NCBI GenBank assembly: GCA_003153055.1
Contig: PMBV01000350.1
Coordinates: 1 to 45,289 of the forward strand
Length of the DNA stretch: 45,289 nt
Reading direction: 5' to 3'
DNA from: Myxococcales bacterium
GTDB taxonomy: Bacteria > Myxococcota > Myxococcia > Myxococcales > Myxococcaceae
Part shown: positions 32,229 through 40,476 of the stretch, piece by piece
Layout of the letters: each line of letters opens with the position of its first letter
Position numbering within the stretch: position 1 is the first letter of the stretch
The notes under the pieces: generated by a model
Told to the model about the DNA's origin: nothing
The model's database searches: none
What the model saw: the letters and a program-made list of their open reading frames with translations, nothing else
Position numbers and translations under genes: made by a program

Positions 32229-33329
32229 TCAGCCGGCCGCGGCGATGGAGCGCGTGGGGAGCGGGAGCGCCGGCTCCTGCTGAGACAGGCAGTGGAGCGT
32301 GCCCAGGCCCCACACGAGGTCGAGCGCGTGGACGCCTATCACCGGTCTATCTCTGAAGAGCTCCCCGAGGATGCCGAGCGCGAAGCGGTCGCGCGGGTCG
32401 CCGAAGGTCGGCACCAGCACCGCGGCGTTGCAGATGTAGAAATTGGCGTAGCTCGCCGGCAGCCGCTGGCCGTCGAACACGACCGGCGAGGGCATGGGCA
32501 GAAACACCACCCGAGGACGACTGCCGTCCTCCAGCCTGGCGCCCTCGAGCCGCTCGCGGTTCTCCTCGAGGATGACGTAGTTCGGATCCGCCGGGTCCTC
32601 CTCGCGGCACAGCACGATGGTGCGTGGGTCGACGAAGCGGCACAGGTCGTCGACGTGCCCGTGGGTGTCATCGCCGGCGATGCCCTTCCCCAGCCACACG
32701 GTATTGCCCGCCCCCAGCACGTCGCGGAACACCGCCTCGTAGTCGCCGCGCTCGAAGCCCGGGTTGCGCACCTGGACCTCGGGGTCGAGGAGGCACTCCT
32801 CGGTGGTGAGAATCGTGCCCCGGCCGTTGACGTCGATGGCGCCACCTTCGAGCACCACCTCACGGCCCCGGTGCAGCGCGGGGAGCAGCGGCGCCTTGAG
32901 GGCTTTGGCGGCCCGGCCCGGCACTCGAGCGTCCTTCTTCCAGTCGGGGTACTTCGCCCAGGCGTTGAAACGAAAGCCGGCGATGGCTCGAGCCGGAGAC
33001 GAACCTCCGCGGGTCAGCCAGATGGGGCCGGCGTCGCGCGTCCACACGCGGTCCGTTGGAAACCGGCGCAGCTCCACCGGCTCGAGCGGCACTCCGGCCC
33101 GGCTCAGGAGCCGACGGACCTTTTCTTCGTGGGCGGCGTCCTCCACGAGCAGCCGAACGCTCTCGCCCTTCGAGATGTGGCGGACGATTTCCGCGTAGAC
33201 CCAGGGAATGGGCCCGAACTTGCCCGGCCAGTCGCGCACGTTGTGAGGCCAGGCCAGCCAAGTCGCCTGGTGGGCGCTCCACTCCGCCGGCATGGCGAAG
33301 CCCTGCGCCGCGGGGGCCTTGGTCGCCAT
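32229..33329 (-). CDS. aguA: Agmatine deiminase
   Basis: 366 residues from the ATG at 33329; a TTG three codons earlier is less likely. Peptidyl-arginine-deiminase fold. Visible motifs: AMPAEWSAHQATWLAWPHN at the N-terminus, RVWTRDAGPIWL (substrate-binding Asp/Trp), GDDTHGHVDDLCRF (catalytic His and Asp), and GLGTLHCLSQQEP with the nucleophilic Cys. It hydrolyses agmatine to N-carbamoylputrescine and ammonia in the cytoplasm. The upstream gene (6-base gap) encodes the next enzyme of the pathway. An arginine decarboxylase is not in the window. Confidence 0.93.
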   Translation of the reverse strand: MATKAPAAQGFAMPAEWSAHQATWLAWPHNVRDWPGKFGPIPWVYAEIVRHISKGESVRLLVEDAAHEEKVRRLLSRAGVPLEPVELRRFPTDRVWTRDAGPIWLTRGGSSPARAIAGFRFNAWAKYPDWKKDARVPGRAAKALKAPLLPALHRGREVVLEGGAIDVNGRGTILTTEECLLDPEVQVRNPGFERGDYEAVFRDVLGAGNTVWLGKGIAGDDTHGHVDDLCRFVDPRTIVLCREEDPADPNYVILEENRERLEGARLEDGSRPRVVFLPMPSPVVFDGQRLPASYANFYICNAAVLVPTFGDPRDRFALGILGELFRDRPVIGVHALDLVWGLGTLHCLSQQEPALPLPTRSIAAAG

Positions 33330-33334
33330 GGCAA

Positions 33335-34222
33335 TCAATCGCGAAACCGCCGGGTCAGGTCTCCGTAGGCGTCGATGCGGCGGTCACGCAAGAAGGGCCA
33401 ATGTCGGCGAACCTCCTCGATGCGGCCGACGTCCACCGTGGCCACCAGCGTCTCCTCGCGATCCGTCGAGGCCTCGGCCAGCACCACGCCGAACGGGTCG
33501 CACAAGAAGCTGGTACCCCAGAACTCGAGGCCGGCGTCCTCGCTCTTCTCTTTCTCGTGGCCGACCCGGTTCACCGCGGCCACGTAGCAGCCGTTGGCGA
33601 TGGCGTGGCTGCGTTGAATGGTCTTCCAGGCGTCGCGCTGGGAGACGCCGAACTCGGCCTTCTCTGCTGGGTGCCAGCCGATGGCCGTGGGGTAGAAGAG
33701 AATGCTGGCGCCGGCCAGCGCGGTGAGGCGGGCGCCCTCGGGGTACCACTGGTCCCAGCAGATGAGCGTGCCGATGCGGCCGGCCTTCACGTCGAAGGCG
33801 CGAAACCCGGTATCGCCCGGCGTGAAATAGAACTTCTCGTAGAAGGCGGGGTCGTCGGGGATGTGCATCTTCCGATACAGACCAACCAGCTTGCCGTCGG
33901 CGTCGATGATGACGGCGCTGTTGTGGTACAGGCCTGGCGCCCGGCGCTCGAAGATGGGCACCACCACCGCCACGCCCTGCGCCTTGGCCACCCGGGACAA
34001 CGCCTCGACCGACGGGCCGCCTTCGACCGCCTCGGCGAGGTCGAACATCGCGTGCGTCTCGGATTGGCAGAAGTAAGGGGTGCGGTACATCTCGGGGAGG
34101 CAGACCACCTCGGCGCCCTTCTTCGCAGCGTCGGCGGTCAAGGCCACCGCCCGCTCGACGTTGGTCGCCGGGTCCTTCGACATGGACATCTGCACGAGGC
34201 CAACTTGAAACGTGCTCTTCAT
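33335..34222 (-). CDS. aguB: N-carbamoylputrescine amidase (nitrilase family)
   Basis: 295 residues from the ATG that begins MKSTFQVGLVQM; an ATG four codons upstream (34234) is equally possible. Nitrilase-superfamily triad: Glu in CLPEMYRTPYF, Lys in YRKMHIPDDP, Cys in LICWDQWYPE. The RTPYFCQ and HIPDDPAFYEKFYF segments match the AguB subfamily. It converts N-carbamoylputrescine to putrescine, CO2 and ammonia, finishing the agmatine route opened by AguA. First gene of the aguB-aguA pair. Confidence 0.93.
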   Translation of the reverse strand: MKSTFQVGLVQMSMSKDPATNVERAVALTADAAKKGAEVVCLPEMYRTPYFCQSETHAMFDLAEAVEGGPSVEALSRVAKAQGVAVVVPIFERRAPGLYHNSAVIIDADGKLVGLYRKMHIPDDPAFYEKFYFTPGDTGFRAFDVKAGRIGTLICWDQWYPEGARLTALAGASILFYPTAIGWHPAEKAEFGVSQRDAWKTIQRSHAIANGCYVAAVNRVGHEKEKSEDAGLEFWGTSFLCDPFGVVLAEASTDREETLVATVDVGRIEEVRRHWPFLRDRRIDAYGDLTRRFRD

Positions 34223-34328
34223 CGCGCTGGCCATATAGCAGATTGACTGGCCCCGAGGACGGGTGCGATTGGGGCCAGAGGGGCGGTGGTCCGGGCACGC
34301 GGAATTGACGAGGGAGCAGGGACGGCGC

Positions 34329-34615
34329 CTGTGGCACCTCATGTCCGCAGTGCCAACGTTCTTTCGTCCGGGCGGACGGCCCCCACTCCCCCTGACCCCT
34401 CGCCCCGGCGAGGGGGGTCCCGCTCTCAGGGCCGCGGGGCCCTGGACGACCGCACTGGCGAAACGCTTCGTGCTCGGGGGCTAAACGTTGGCTGGGCGTG
34501 GCGGTTCGTTCGGGCCTCCACCACCGCCCCAGCTCACTCTGACTCGAGAGCTTCTGGGTTCAGGCAATGCCCTTTGTCTTGAGCCCTCTGCTGATCAAGG
34601 ACACTGGTGGACTCC
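34329..34615 (-). repeat. Dispersed intergenic repeat, copy B (inverted)
   Basis: This copy matches the reverse complement of copy A. Examples are gttcaggcaatgccctttgt (34558-34577) against the copy A core, ggcacctcatgtccgcagtg at its left end, and the acactggtggactcc end block near 34600-34615. It faces copy C across about 48 bases, so the two could pair into a long imperfect hairpin. Confidence 0.78.
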
Positions 34616-34663
34616 GCGCTCGAGCTTCCTGGGCGGCGCTGAACGGGAGTGCAACCGAGACGT

Positions 34664-34933
34664 TGACCGGCAGAGGGCCCAAGACCGAGGGCATTGCCTG
34701 AACCCAGAAGCTCGAGGCTCAGAGTGAACGAGGGCGGTTGTGGAGGCCCGGGCGAGCCGTCACGTCACTCCAGCGTTCAGCCACCGAGAGGCAGAGCGTT
34801 CGGCAGTGCGGTCGTCCCGGGCCCCGCGGCCCTATGAGCGGGCCCCCCTCGCCCGGCGGGGGAGGGGCGGGGGAGAGTGGGGGGACAAACGCCCAGACTG
34901 AAGTCCGTGCACTGCGGACGAGAGGTGCCTCAG
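34664..34933 (+). repeat. Dispersed intergenic repeat, copy C
   Basis: Direct orientation relative to copy A. The core accgagggcattgcctgaac lies at 34684-34703, the gggccccgcggccct block at about 34820-34835, and the end gcggacgagaggtgcctcag ends at 34933. Between 34830 and 34933 it is nearly identical to copy A. The first ~15 bases of the copy A start (accagtgtcc) are not found here, so this copy is slightly shorter. Confidence 0.8.
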
Positions 34934-35053
34934 CCCCATGCGCCTTGTCGCCTGAATCATCAGGAATTCCACCGTTTCTGGCGACCCGGGCTCGACGGTG
35001 CCCGATGGCCTCGTGCATGCTGCGCGCCGCATTGAACGCCGGAGGGGGAGCTC

Positions 35054-36535
35054 ATGCACAGGCGCGACCACCAGCCTCGAAGCACATTCTCGCTCATCAC
35101 CGAGCTCGGGTGGATTGCCCTGCTGACCGTGTTTCTCTCCGCCCTTGGCTGCTCCGACAAGCAAGACCCCACCGCGAACAGAATGGAGCTGTCGAGCGAT
35201 GCGCTCCTCGCGCGACTCAGCGGGCTCCCTGGCGTCACCGTCGAAGAGGTGGCCGGCGACGAGGGGACCCGTGCCTTCCGCCTCTCCATCGTGCAGCCGG
35301 TGGACCACTCGCACCCGGATCGCGGCTCGTTCTCGCAGCGGGCGCTGTTGCTCCACCGCGACGTGGCTAAGCCGATGGTGCTGGGCTCGACGGGCTACGG
35401 GCTCTTCAGCATGGTGCCCTCCGACACCGAGGTGTCCTACCTCCTGCAGTCGAACTCACTCATCGTCGAGCACCGCTTCTTCGGACCATCGGTGCCGGCC
35501 CCGCTCGACTACAGCGACCTCACCATTCGCCAGGCCGCCGAAGACCATCATCGCGTGGTGACGCTCCTCAAAGAGGTCTACCGGGCCAAGTGGCTCTCCA
35601 CCGGAGTCAGCAAGGGCGGGATGACCTCGCTGTTCCACCGGCGCTTCTTCCCCCACGACGTCGACGGCACCATCGCCTACGTGGCGCCCGAGAGCTACGG
35701 CACCAACGACCCGCGCTACCCCGCCTTCCTCGAGGTGGTCGGCTCGGCTGCCTGCCGGACTCGCCTCATCGACTTTCAGCGGGCGGTGCTGTCTCGGCGC
35801 GCTGAGGTGCTGCCGCTGTACCAGGCCCAGGCCGACACGTATGGCCTGACCTACCAGCGCGTCGGAGGCCTCGACGTCGCCCTCGAGCACTCGGTCCAGG
35901 AGCTCCGCTTCGCACTCTGGCAGTACCTGGGCGAGGACTTCTGCCTGGCGCTGCCGCCCGCCGACGCTCCGGCCGGAGCGCTGGTCGCGACCCTCGACCA
36001 AGCCTCTGGCCCGGCGGACGTCGCCAGCGATCAAGTGCTCTCGTTCTTCGACGCCTACTCCTACCAGGCGTCGGCGCAGCTCGGCTCCTACGGCCCCCTC
36101 GAGAAGCACCTCAAGCCACTCCTGCGGTACCCCGGGACCTACCGGGTTCAGCGCTACTCCCCTGCCCCGGTCGACCACTTCGACGTGCGCGCGATGCCCT
36201 TGGTGCAGACCTGGCTGGCTCTGTTCGGCGAGCGGGTGATGCTCATCTACGGAGGCCATGACCCCTGGTCCGCTGGGGCCTTCGAGCTCGGGCAGGCGCG
36301 CGACTCGTACCGCTACGTCATTCCGGGGGCCAACCACGTGACGGCCGACCTCTTCGACCTGCCCGAGCCCCAGGCGTCAGAGGCCCTGGCGGCGCTTGGG
36401 CGGTGGGCCGAGACCCCAGCGAGCACCCCGCGGGCGAGCGTCGCCTCGGGCTCCCAGGCTGGCCTATCGAGGCTCCAGGCCCAGTGGGCCCTCGAGCGAC
36501 AGCCGCGGAAGCTCTGGAGCGCCACCCGGCGCTAG
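35054..36535 (+). CDS. S37-family serine peptidase (PS-10-like), probable lipoprotein
   Basis: 493 residues, ATG preceded by GGGGGAG. Residues 1-33 form a hydrophobic export signal ending in LSALGC, with Cys33 the likely lipidation site. The catalytic domain has LLQSNSLIVEHRFFGPS, the nucleophile Ser186 in GVSKGGMTS, YVAPESYGTNDPRY, a probable Asp in YGGHDPWSAG and His in PGANHVTADLF. This order fits the S37 tripeptidyl aminopeptidase family, first described in Streptomyces. Expected outside the cytoplasm, releasing tripeptides from protein N-termini, which would suit a predatory or scavenging life. The C-terminal ~35 residues are a Ser/Arg-rich tail. Confidence 0.85.
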   Translation: MHRRDHQPRSTFSLITELGWIALLTVFLSALGCSDKQDPTANRMELSSDALLARLSGLPGVTVEEVAGDEGTRAFRLSIVQPVDHSHPDRGSFSQRALLLHRDVAKPMVLGSTGYGLFSMVPSDTEVSYLLQSNSLIVEHRFFGPSVPAPLDYSDLTIRQAAEDHHRVVTLLKEVYRAKWLSTGVSKGGMTSLFHRRFFPHDVDGTIAYVAPESYGTNDPRYPAFLEVVGSAACRTRLIDFQRAVLSRRAEVLPLYQAQADTYGLTYQRVGGLDVALEHSVQELRFALWQYLGEDFCLALPPADAPAGALVATLDQASGPADVASDQVLSFFDAYSYQASAQLGSYGPLEKHLKPLLRYPGTYRVQRYSPAPVDHFDVRAMPLVQTWLALFGERVMLIYGGHDPWSAGAFELGQARDSYRYVIPGANHVTADLFDLPEPQASEALAALGRWAETPASTPRASVASGSQAGLSRLQAQWALERQPRKLWSATRR

Positions 36536-36594
36536 AGCAGAAGCGACGGAGGGCGGTTCCCCGGGAGCCGATTTTCCAGTACACGCCGCCCGCC

Positions 36595-37710
36595 ATGGGA
36601 CTTTCGATCGGAATCGTCGGGCTGCCGAACGTCGGTAAGTCGACCTTGTTCAACGCAGTGTCGAACGCCGGAGCACTGGCGGCCAACTACCCCTTCGCCA
36701 CCATCGAGCCCAACATCGGCGTGGTGCCGGTGCCCGACTCCCGGCTCGATCAAGTCGCCGAGGTGACGAAGCCCGAGAAGACCCTGTACACCACCCTCGA
36801 GTTCGTCGACATCGCCGGCCTGGTGCGGGGCGCGTCGAAGGGCGAAGGCCTGGGGAACCAGTTCCTCGCCAACATCCGCCAGGTCGACGCGGTGCTGTAC
36901 GTGCTCCGCTGCTTCGAGGACGAGAACATCACCCACGTCGAGGGTTCGGTGGACCCCCGCCGCGACAAGGAAGTGGTCGACACCGAGCTCTGCCTCAAAG
37001 ACCTCGACACCGTCGAGAAGCGCCGCGACAAGACCTCCCGCAGCGCCAAGGCCGGCGGCAAAGAAGGCGAGCTGGCCAAGGCCGAGCTGGTCGTCTTGGA
37101 CAAGGTGAAGGCCAAGCTGGACAACGGCGTGCCAGTGCGAGCCCATGGCCTCTCCGACGATGAAGCGGCCCTCATTCGCGAACTGTTCCTGCTGACGTCC
37201 AAGCCGGTGCTGTACGTGGCCAACGTCGCCGAGTCACAGCTCGCCAGCCAGGCGACCGACGCCCACGTGCAGGCGGTCAAGGCCATCGCCGCCGAAGAGA
37301 ACGCCGACGTCGTGGTGCTGGCCGCCGCCTTGGAGGCCGAGATTCAGCAGCTGCCCCCCGAGGAGCGACCCGACTTCCTCGCCTCCGCCGGCCTCGATGA
37401 GCCGGGCCTCAACAAAGTCGTGCGGGCGGGCTACCACCTGCTCGGGCTCCAGACGTACTTCACCGTCGGCCCCAAGGAGTGCCGGGCGTGGACGTTCCAC
37501 AAGGGGTGGAAGGCCCCGCAGTGCGCCGGCGTCATTCACTCGGACTTCGAGAAGGGCTTCATCAAAGCCGAGGTGATGTCGTGGAAGGACCTGCTCCAGT
37601 ACGGGAGCGAGGCGGCCGTGCGCGACAAGGGCATGCTGCGCATCGAAGGCAAGGAGTACGTCGTGCAAGACGGCGACTGCATGCACTTCCGCTTCAACGT
37701 GACGACGTAG
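36595..37710 (+). CDS. ychF: Redox-regulated ATPase YchF (Obg-like)
   Basis: 371 residues from the ATG that begins MGLSIGIVGLPNVGKST, near the family length of 363. P-loop GLPNVGKST at 9-17, switch region with FVDIAGLVRGASKGEGLGNQFL (G3 and Gly-rich loop), and the G4-type motif NVAE (in VANVAESQL) rather than NKxD, which explains the ATP preference of this family. Coiled-coil helices around 120-190, and the C-terminal TGS-like domain starts near 280 (TYFTVGPKECRAWT). Conserved in nearly all bacteria; binds ribosomes. Its stop overlaps the convergent next gene by 17 bases. Confidence 0.97.
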   Translation: MGLSIGIVGLPNVGKSTLFNAVSNAGALAANYPFATIEPNIGVVPVPDSRLDQVAEVTKPEKTLYTTLEFVDIAGLVRGASKGEGLGNQFLANIRQVDAVLYVLRCFEDENITHVEGSVDPRRDKEVVDTELCLKDLDTVEKRRDKTSRSAKAGGKEGELAKAELVVLDKVKAKLDNGVPVRAHGLSDDEAALIRELFLLTSKPVLYVANVAESQLASQATDAHVQAVKAIAAEENADVVVLAAALEAEIQQLPPEERPDFLASAGLDEPGLNKVVRAGYHLLGLQTYFTVGPKECRAWTFHKGWKAPQCAGVIHSDFEKGFIKAEVMSWKDLLQYGSEAAVRDKGMLRIEGKEYVVQDGDCMHFRFNVTT

Positions 37711-38068
37711 GTGGGTCGAGCGTCTTGGGGCCCATGAGGACCCAGGATTTGGCGATTCGCTCGCCTCGCACCTCGTACATCACGATGACCTCGAGCTGGC
37801 CGGCACCTTCGGGGAAGGTCCGAGTCACTCGCTCCTGGTCGACCACGACCTGCCCCATGGTCAGGCGGTTGACCAGGTGGCCATGCAGGTTGGGCTCCTG
37901 GAAGCGCGCGAGGTGCCGGGCGCGAATCTCCGCCGCGCCGTTGGCCAGCAGCGTCGCAGGGTGCTCGAAGATCTGCGCGTCGTCCCACCAGGTGCGCATG
38001 AAGGCGTCGAGTTCTTTGGCGTTGTAGGCATCGAGCTGTCGCTGGACGACGGCATCGGGCTTCATCAT
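37694..38068 (-). CDS. SnoaL-like (NTF2-fold) protein
   Basis: 124 residues, start MMKPDAV; the first Met is used here. The sequence VQRQLDAYNAKELDAFMRTWWDDAQIFEHP, a middle LANGAAEIRARHLARF segment and beta-rich C-terminal strands (RVTRTFPEGAGQLEVIVMYEV) match the SnoaL-like polyketide-cyclase/steroid isomerase fold. Catalytic assignment is not possible. The start overlaps the hydrolase stop by four bases, so it is translated with the alpha/beta hydrolase upstream, and its stop overlaps the end of ychF. Confidence 0.8.
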   Translation of the reverse strand: MMKPDAVVQRQLDAYNAKELDAFMRTWWDDAQIFEHPATLLANGAAEIRARHLARFQEPNLHGHLVNRLTMGQVVVDQERVTRTFPEGAGQLEVIVMYEVRGERIAKSWVLMGPKTLDPPTSSR

Positions 38069-39162
38069 CGGAGGCTCCTCTGGGTTCGCTGGTGGGCCGC
38101 GTCGTCATCGGCCAAGCGCTTCCGGAAATCGAGGAGGATCCGCACGAACTCCTTGGGCTTCTCGAAGTGGAAGCCGTGCCCCGAGTCGACTCTGACGAAC
38201 TTCACGTCGCCCAGGAGTGAACGAGCGCGCTCCGCGTCCTGGTCGTCCATCGCAGCCATCAGGATGCCGTCTGGGTCGTAGCCCCAGTTCGCGTGAATGA
38301 GCACCGCCGGGAGCTTGATACGCCCGAGCGCCTGGGCGTGGTCGAAGCCCTCGTCGAAAGTGCCACGGTAGAATGCCTCGCCGAACCGCGGGTCGTAGCG
38401 GTTGAGCCCGCGGAAGACCTCGTTGAGGAGCGGCGGCATGTAATAGAGTCTCACTGGGTCATTCGGGTGTTTGACCCGGTAGGCGAGCATGTGCCTCGTC
38501 ATGGCTGGCTGGAGGCCCCCGAACAGCGAGAGGAAACGGTTGGAGGTCGCGTTGTAGGCCACGAAGTCGGCCTGGCCACTGCGCAAGAAGTCATGAGCCG
38601 AGGTCGCCAGGTCGACGAAGTTCCACGTCTTCAGTGCTCGCGGGAGCAGCGTGGTGAAGAGCGGTGGATCCTCGAGGATGATGCCGCGCAGGGCCCCCGG
38701 TTCGTTCGCGGCCAGCCATGCGGTCAGCAGCCCGCCGCTCGAATGCCCCGATACAACCACCGGCTCGCCGATGACCTCCTTGATGAACGCCGCGAGCGTG
38801 CCGCCGATAGCCGCTGCGGAGTACTTCTCGGGCACCCGCGCCGACCCACCGTGGCCAGGGCAATCGACAGCGAAGACATGGAAGTGCTCGGCGAGCTCGG
38901 GCAGCACCTTGGCGTAGTTCTTCCAGTCCACCACTTGCCCGTGTATGAGCAGCAGCGCTGGGCCTCGGGCCGGCCCCTCGCCATAGGTGATGAGGCTCCC
39001 GTCGATCGTGGCTTGCTTCTCGACGAACCCCGCCTTCCACACGGCGGACATGTCTCGGTCGAAGTACGTCAGGTTGTCATAGACATACGCTCCGACAACG
39101 AGCGCCAGCACCATGAGCGCACCCAAGACAACCCAAAGGACAACGCGAAGCGCCTTCCTCAT
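38065..39162 (-). CDS. Membrane-anchored alpha/beta hydrolase
   Basis: 365 residues, ATG preceded by AGGAGAAG. One N-terminal helix (about 5-28) anchors it, and the catalytic domain follows. LLIHGQVVDWKNY supplies the oxyanion loop, VVVSGHSSGGLLTAW the nucleophile Ser near residue 143, and GDVKFVRVDSGHGFHFEKP the general-base His. It fits the broad alpha/beta hydrolase fold-1 group (esterase or lipase-like); substrate unknown. Cotranscribed with the downstream SnoaL-like gene, and preceded 29 bases upstream by an AbrB-like regulator. Confidence 0.85.
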   Translation of the reverse strand: MRKALRVVLWVVLGALMVLALVVGAYVYDNLTYFDRDMSAVWKAGFVEKQATIDGSLITYGEGPARGPALLLIHGQVVDWKNYAKVLPELAEHFHVFAVDCPGHGGSARVPEKYSAAAIGGTLAAFIKEVIGEPVVVSGHSSGGLLTAWLAANEPGALRGIILEDPPLFTTLLPRALKTWNFVDLATSAHDFLRSGQADFVAYNATSNRFLSLFGGLQPAMTRHMLAYRVKHPNDPVRLYYMPPLLNEVFRGLNRYDPRFGEAFYRGTFDEGFDHAQALGRIKLPAVLIHANWGYDPDGILMAAMDDQDAERARSLLGDVKFVRVDSGHGFHFEKPKEFVRILLDFRKRLADDDAAHQRTQRSLR

Positions 39163-39191
39163 ATGGTCTTCTCCTGGTTGCTACCGCGGCG

Positions 39192-39425
39192 TTATTCGCC
39201 CTTCTTTCTGGCCCCCAGTCTCGACCCCGCGTCCAACACGCTGTCGGTGAACTGCGTGAAGAGCTCGCGCCGAACGATGGCGATGCCTCGCTTCTCGTCG
39301 GCCAGCAAGAGGAGTGTGTCTCCGGGCTTGATGTCGAACATCTCCCGCGCCGCCTTGGGGATGACGATTTGACCCTTCTCCCCTACTCGAACCGTGCTCG
39401 CGAACTTCCCGTCTGCTGGTTCCAT
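39192..39425 (-). CDS. AbrB/SpoVT-type swapped-hairpin DNA-binding protein
   Basis: 77 residues. The core VRVGEKGQIVIPKAAREMFDIKPGDTLLLL is the classic AbrB/MazE/SpoVT domain at about 12-41, which dimerises to bind DNA. The tail (GSRLGARKKGE) is basic. There is no adjacent toxin gene of MazF size, so it looks like a stand-alone regulator rather than an antitoxin. The 28-base perfect inverted repeat 30 bases upstream (39455-39482) could be its operator. It precedes the hydrolase operon on the same strand and probably controls it. Confidence 0.85.
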   Translation of the reverse strand: MEPADGKFASTVRVGEKGQIVIPKAAREMFDIKPGDTLLLLADEKRGIAIVRRELFTQFTDSVLDAGSRLGARKKGE

Positions 39426-39454
39426 GCGTCAACCTCGGGCTCGTGCAGGCAGTC

Positions 39455-39482
39455 GAACCAGTACGAACGGTTACACTGGTTC
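39455..39482 (-). promoter_or_regulatory. Perfect 8-base inverted repeat, candidate operator
   Basis: GAACCAGT (39455-39462) and ACTGGTTC (39475-39482) are perfect inverse complements separated by 12 bases (ACGAACGGTTAC). The element is 30 bases upstream of the AbrB-like gene. A repressor or AbrB-like self-operator would suit such a site. Confidence 0.5.
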
Positions 39483-39573
39483 CACTTGTACAACTCGGCG
39501 CGCGCGGGATCCATTCCCCGCCATGCAAGGCACGGGCGTCCGGCGCCACTGCCCACGGAGGCTGGAGCGTCAG

Positions 39574-40023
39574 TCAGTCTTTGGTCGGCCGGTCTTCGCT
39601 GAGGCCTCGGCACACCTTCGAGGCGGCGTCGACCTCGTCGGCCTTGGCGCCCTTGGTGGTCGCGCACCAGACGGTACGCCCCGGGGTCCGCTGAGCTCCG
39701 AGGAAGCCTTCGTCGAGCGACTCGGCAAAACGGTACTTGACCCCAACAAAGGAGTCATTCGACTCTTTTGAGATTATGATGACTTTTTCATGTTCCAGCG
39801 GGCCGGTGAGCTGCTCCAGCGCTGGGAGCGGCGAGGCGAGCGACTCGAGCTGGAGCACGACCCGGCCCGCGGGCCCCACCTGGAGCCCACCGGGCGAGGA
39901 GCTCGCCTTCCAACCATCGGGCAAGGGCACCCGCAGCCCTCCCTTCGCGTCTGACGCGGGGTCAGCCGGGCAGGCCCACAGCGCGAAGGCCATTCCCGCC
40001 CACCACCAGCGGGCCTGAGGCAC
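39574..40023 (-). CDS. Putative lipoprotein, unknown function
   Basis: 149 residues, GTG start. MPQARWWWAGMAFALWAC gives Cys18 as likely lipid attachment. The mature part is beta-like (VVLQLESLASPLPAL, EKVIIISKESNDSFVGVKYRF), with one further Cys pair (VWCATT and KVCRGL). It follows the bactofilin gene by three bases on the same strand, so it may be the last gene of the parAB-bactofilin transcript. No family recognised. Confidence 0.75.
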   Translation of the reverse strand: MPQARWWWAGMAFALWACPADPASDAKGGLRVPLPDGWKASSSPGGLQVGPAGRVVLQLESLASPLPALEQLTGPLEHEKVIIISKESNDSFVGVKYRFAESLDEGFLGAQRTPGRTVWCATTKGAKADEVDAASKVCRGLSEDRPTKD

Positions 40024-40026
40024 GGT

Positions 40027-40464
40027 CTACTTCGGCCCGGGCGCGGGCGGCGGCGGCAGGCTCTTCGAGGTCTCGCCCATCTTGGTGGTGCCCTCGAAGA
40101 GGACGCCCTTCTCCATCGACATCGAAGGCGTCTCGATGGTGCCCTTCACCCGGGCTGGCGGGTGGAGCTCGACGGTCTGGGTGGCCCGAATGACGCCCTC
40201 GACGGTGCCGTTGATGATGACGGTGCCGGCCGAAATCTCGGCGTTCACCCTGGCGCTCTCGCCGATGACGAGCACGTCCTTGGTCGAGATGTGGCCGGTG
40301 TACTTCCCGTCGATGCGAACCTGGCCCTCGAAAGACAACTTGCCGTCGAACTCACTCCCCTTCCCCAACAGCGTGTGCAGCTCTCCGGTGCGTGCCGACA
40401 CGACTTTCTCCTCTTTCGGAAGCGCGATCGGTTGATCACGCTTTTCGTTTCCGAACAGTGCCAT
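40027..40464 (-). CDS. bacM: Bactofilin (BacM-like)
   Basis: 145 residues, ATG start. The central ~100 residues form the bactofilin beta-helix: repeated hydrophobic/polar strands such as SEFDGKLSFEGQVRIDGKYTG and VIGESARVNAEISAGTVIING. An N-terminal polar segment and Pro-rich C-terminal tail (SLPPPPAPGPK) match the short form. Bactofilins polymerise without nucleotides into filaments that scaffold cell shape or chromosome segregation. Its place directly after parB is the arrangement described for bacM of Myxococcus xanthus, hence the symbol. Confidence 0.9.
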   Translation of the reverse strand: MALFGNEKRDQPIALPKEEKVVSARTGELHTLLGKGSEFDGKLSFEGQVRIDGKYTGHISTKDVLVIGESARVNAEISAGTVIINGTVEGVIRATQTVELHPPARVKGTIETPSMSMEKGVLFEGTTKMGETSKSLPPPPAPGPK

Positions 40465-40476
40465 GGTGGGTCTTCC

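Larger units (their letters stand above)
34235..35053. other. Gene-free region containing the inverted repeat pair
   Basis: About 820 bases between aguB and the S37 peptidase hold no credible gene. Open frames across it give Arg/Pro/Ser-rich peptides that are shared with the 12.7 kb repeat. Outside the two repeat copies I see only short unique flanks. Confidence 0.6.

Noticed and set aside
39192..39425. MazE antitoxin of a MazEF pair
   Set aside because: No MazF-like toxin frame lies on either side; the neighbour is an alpha/beta hydrolase.
39383..39667. Small minus-strand frame ending across the AbrB-like gene start, with an aromatic-rich stretch
   Set aside because: It overlaps the AbrB-like gene and the inverted repeat, and no ribosome site or family supports it.
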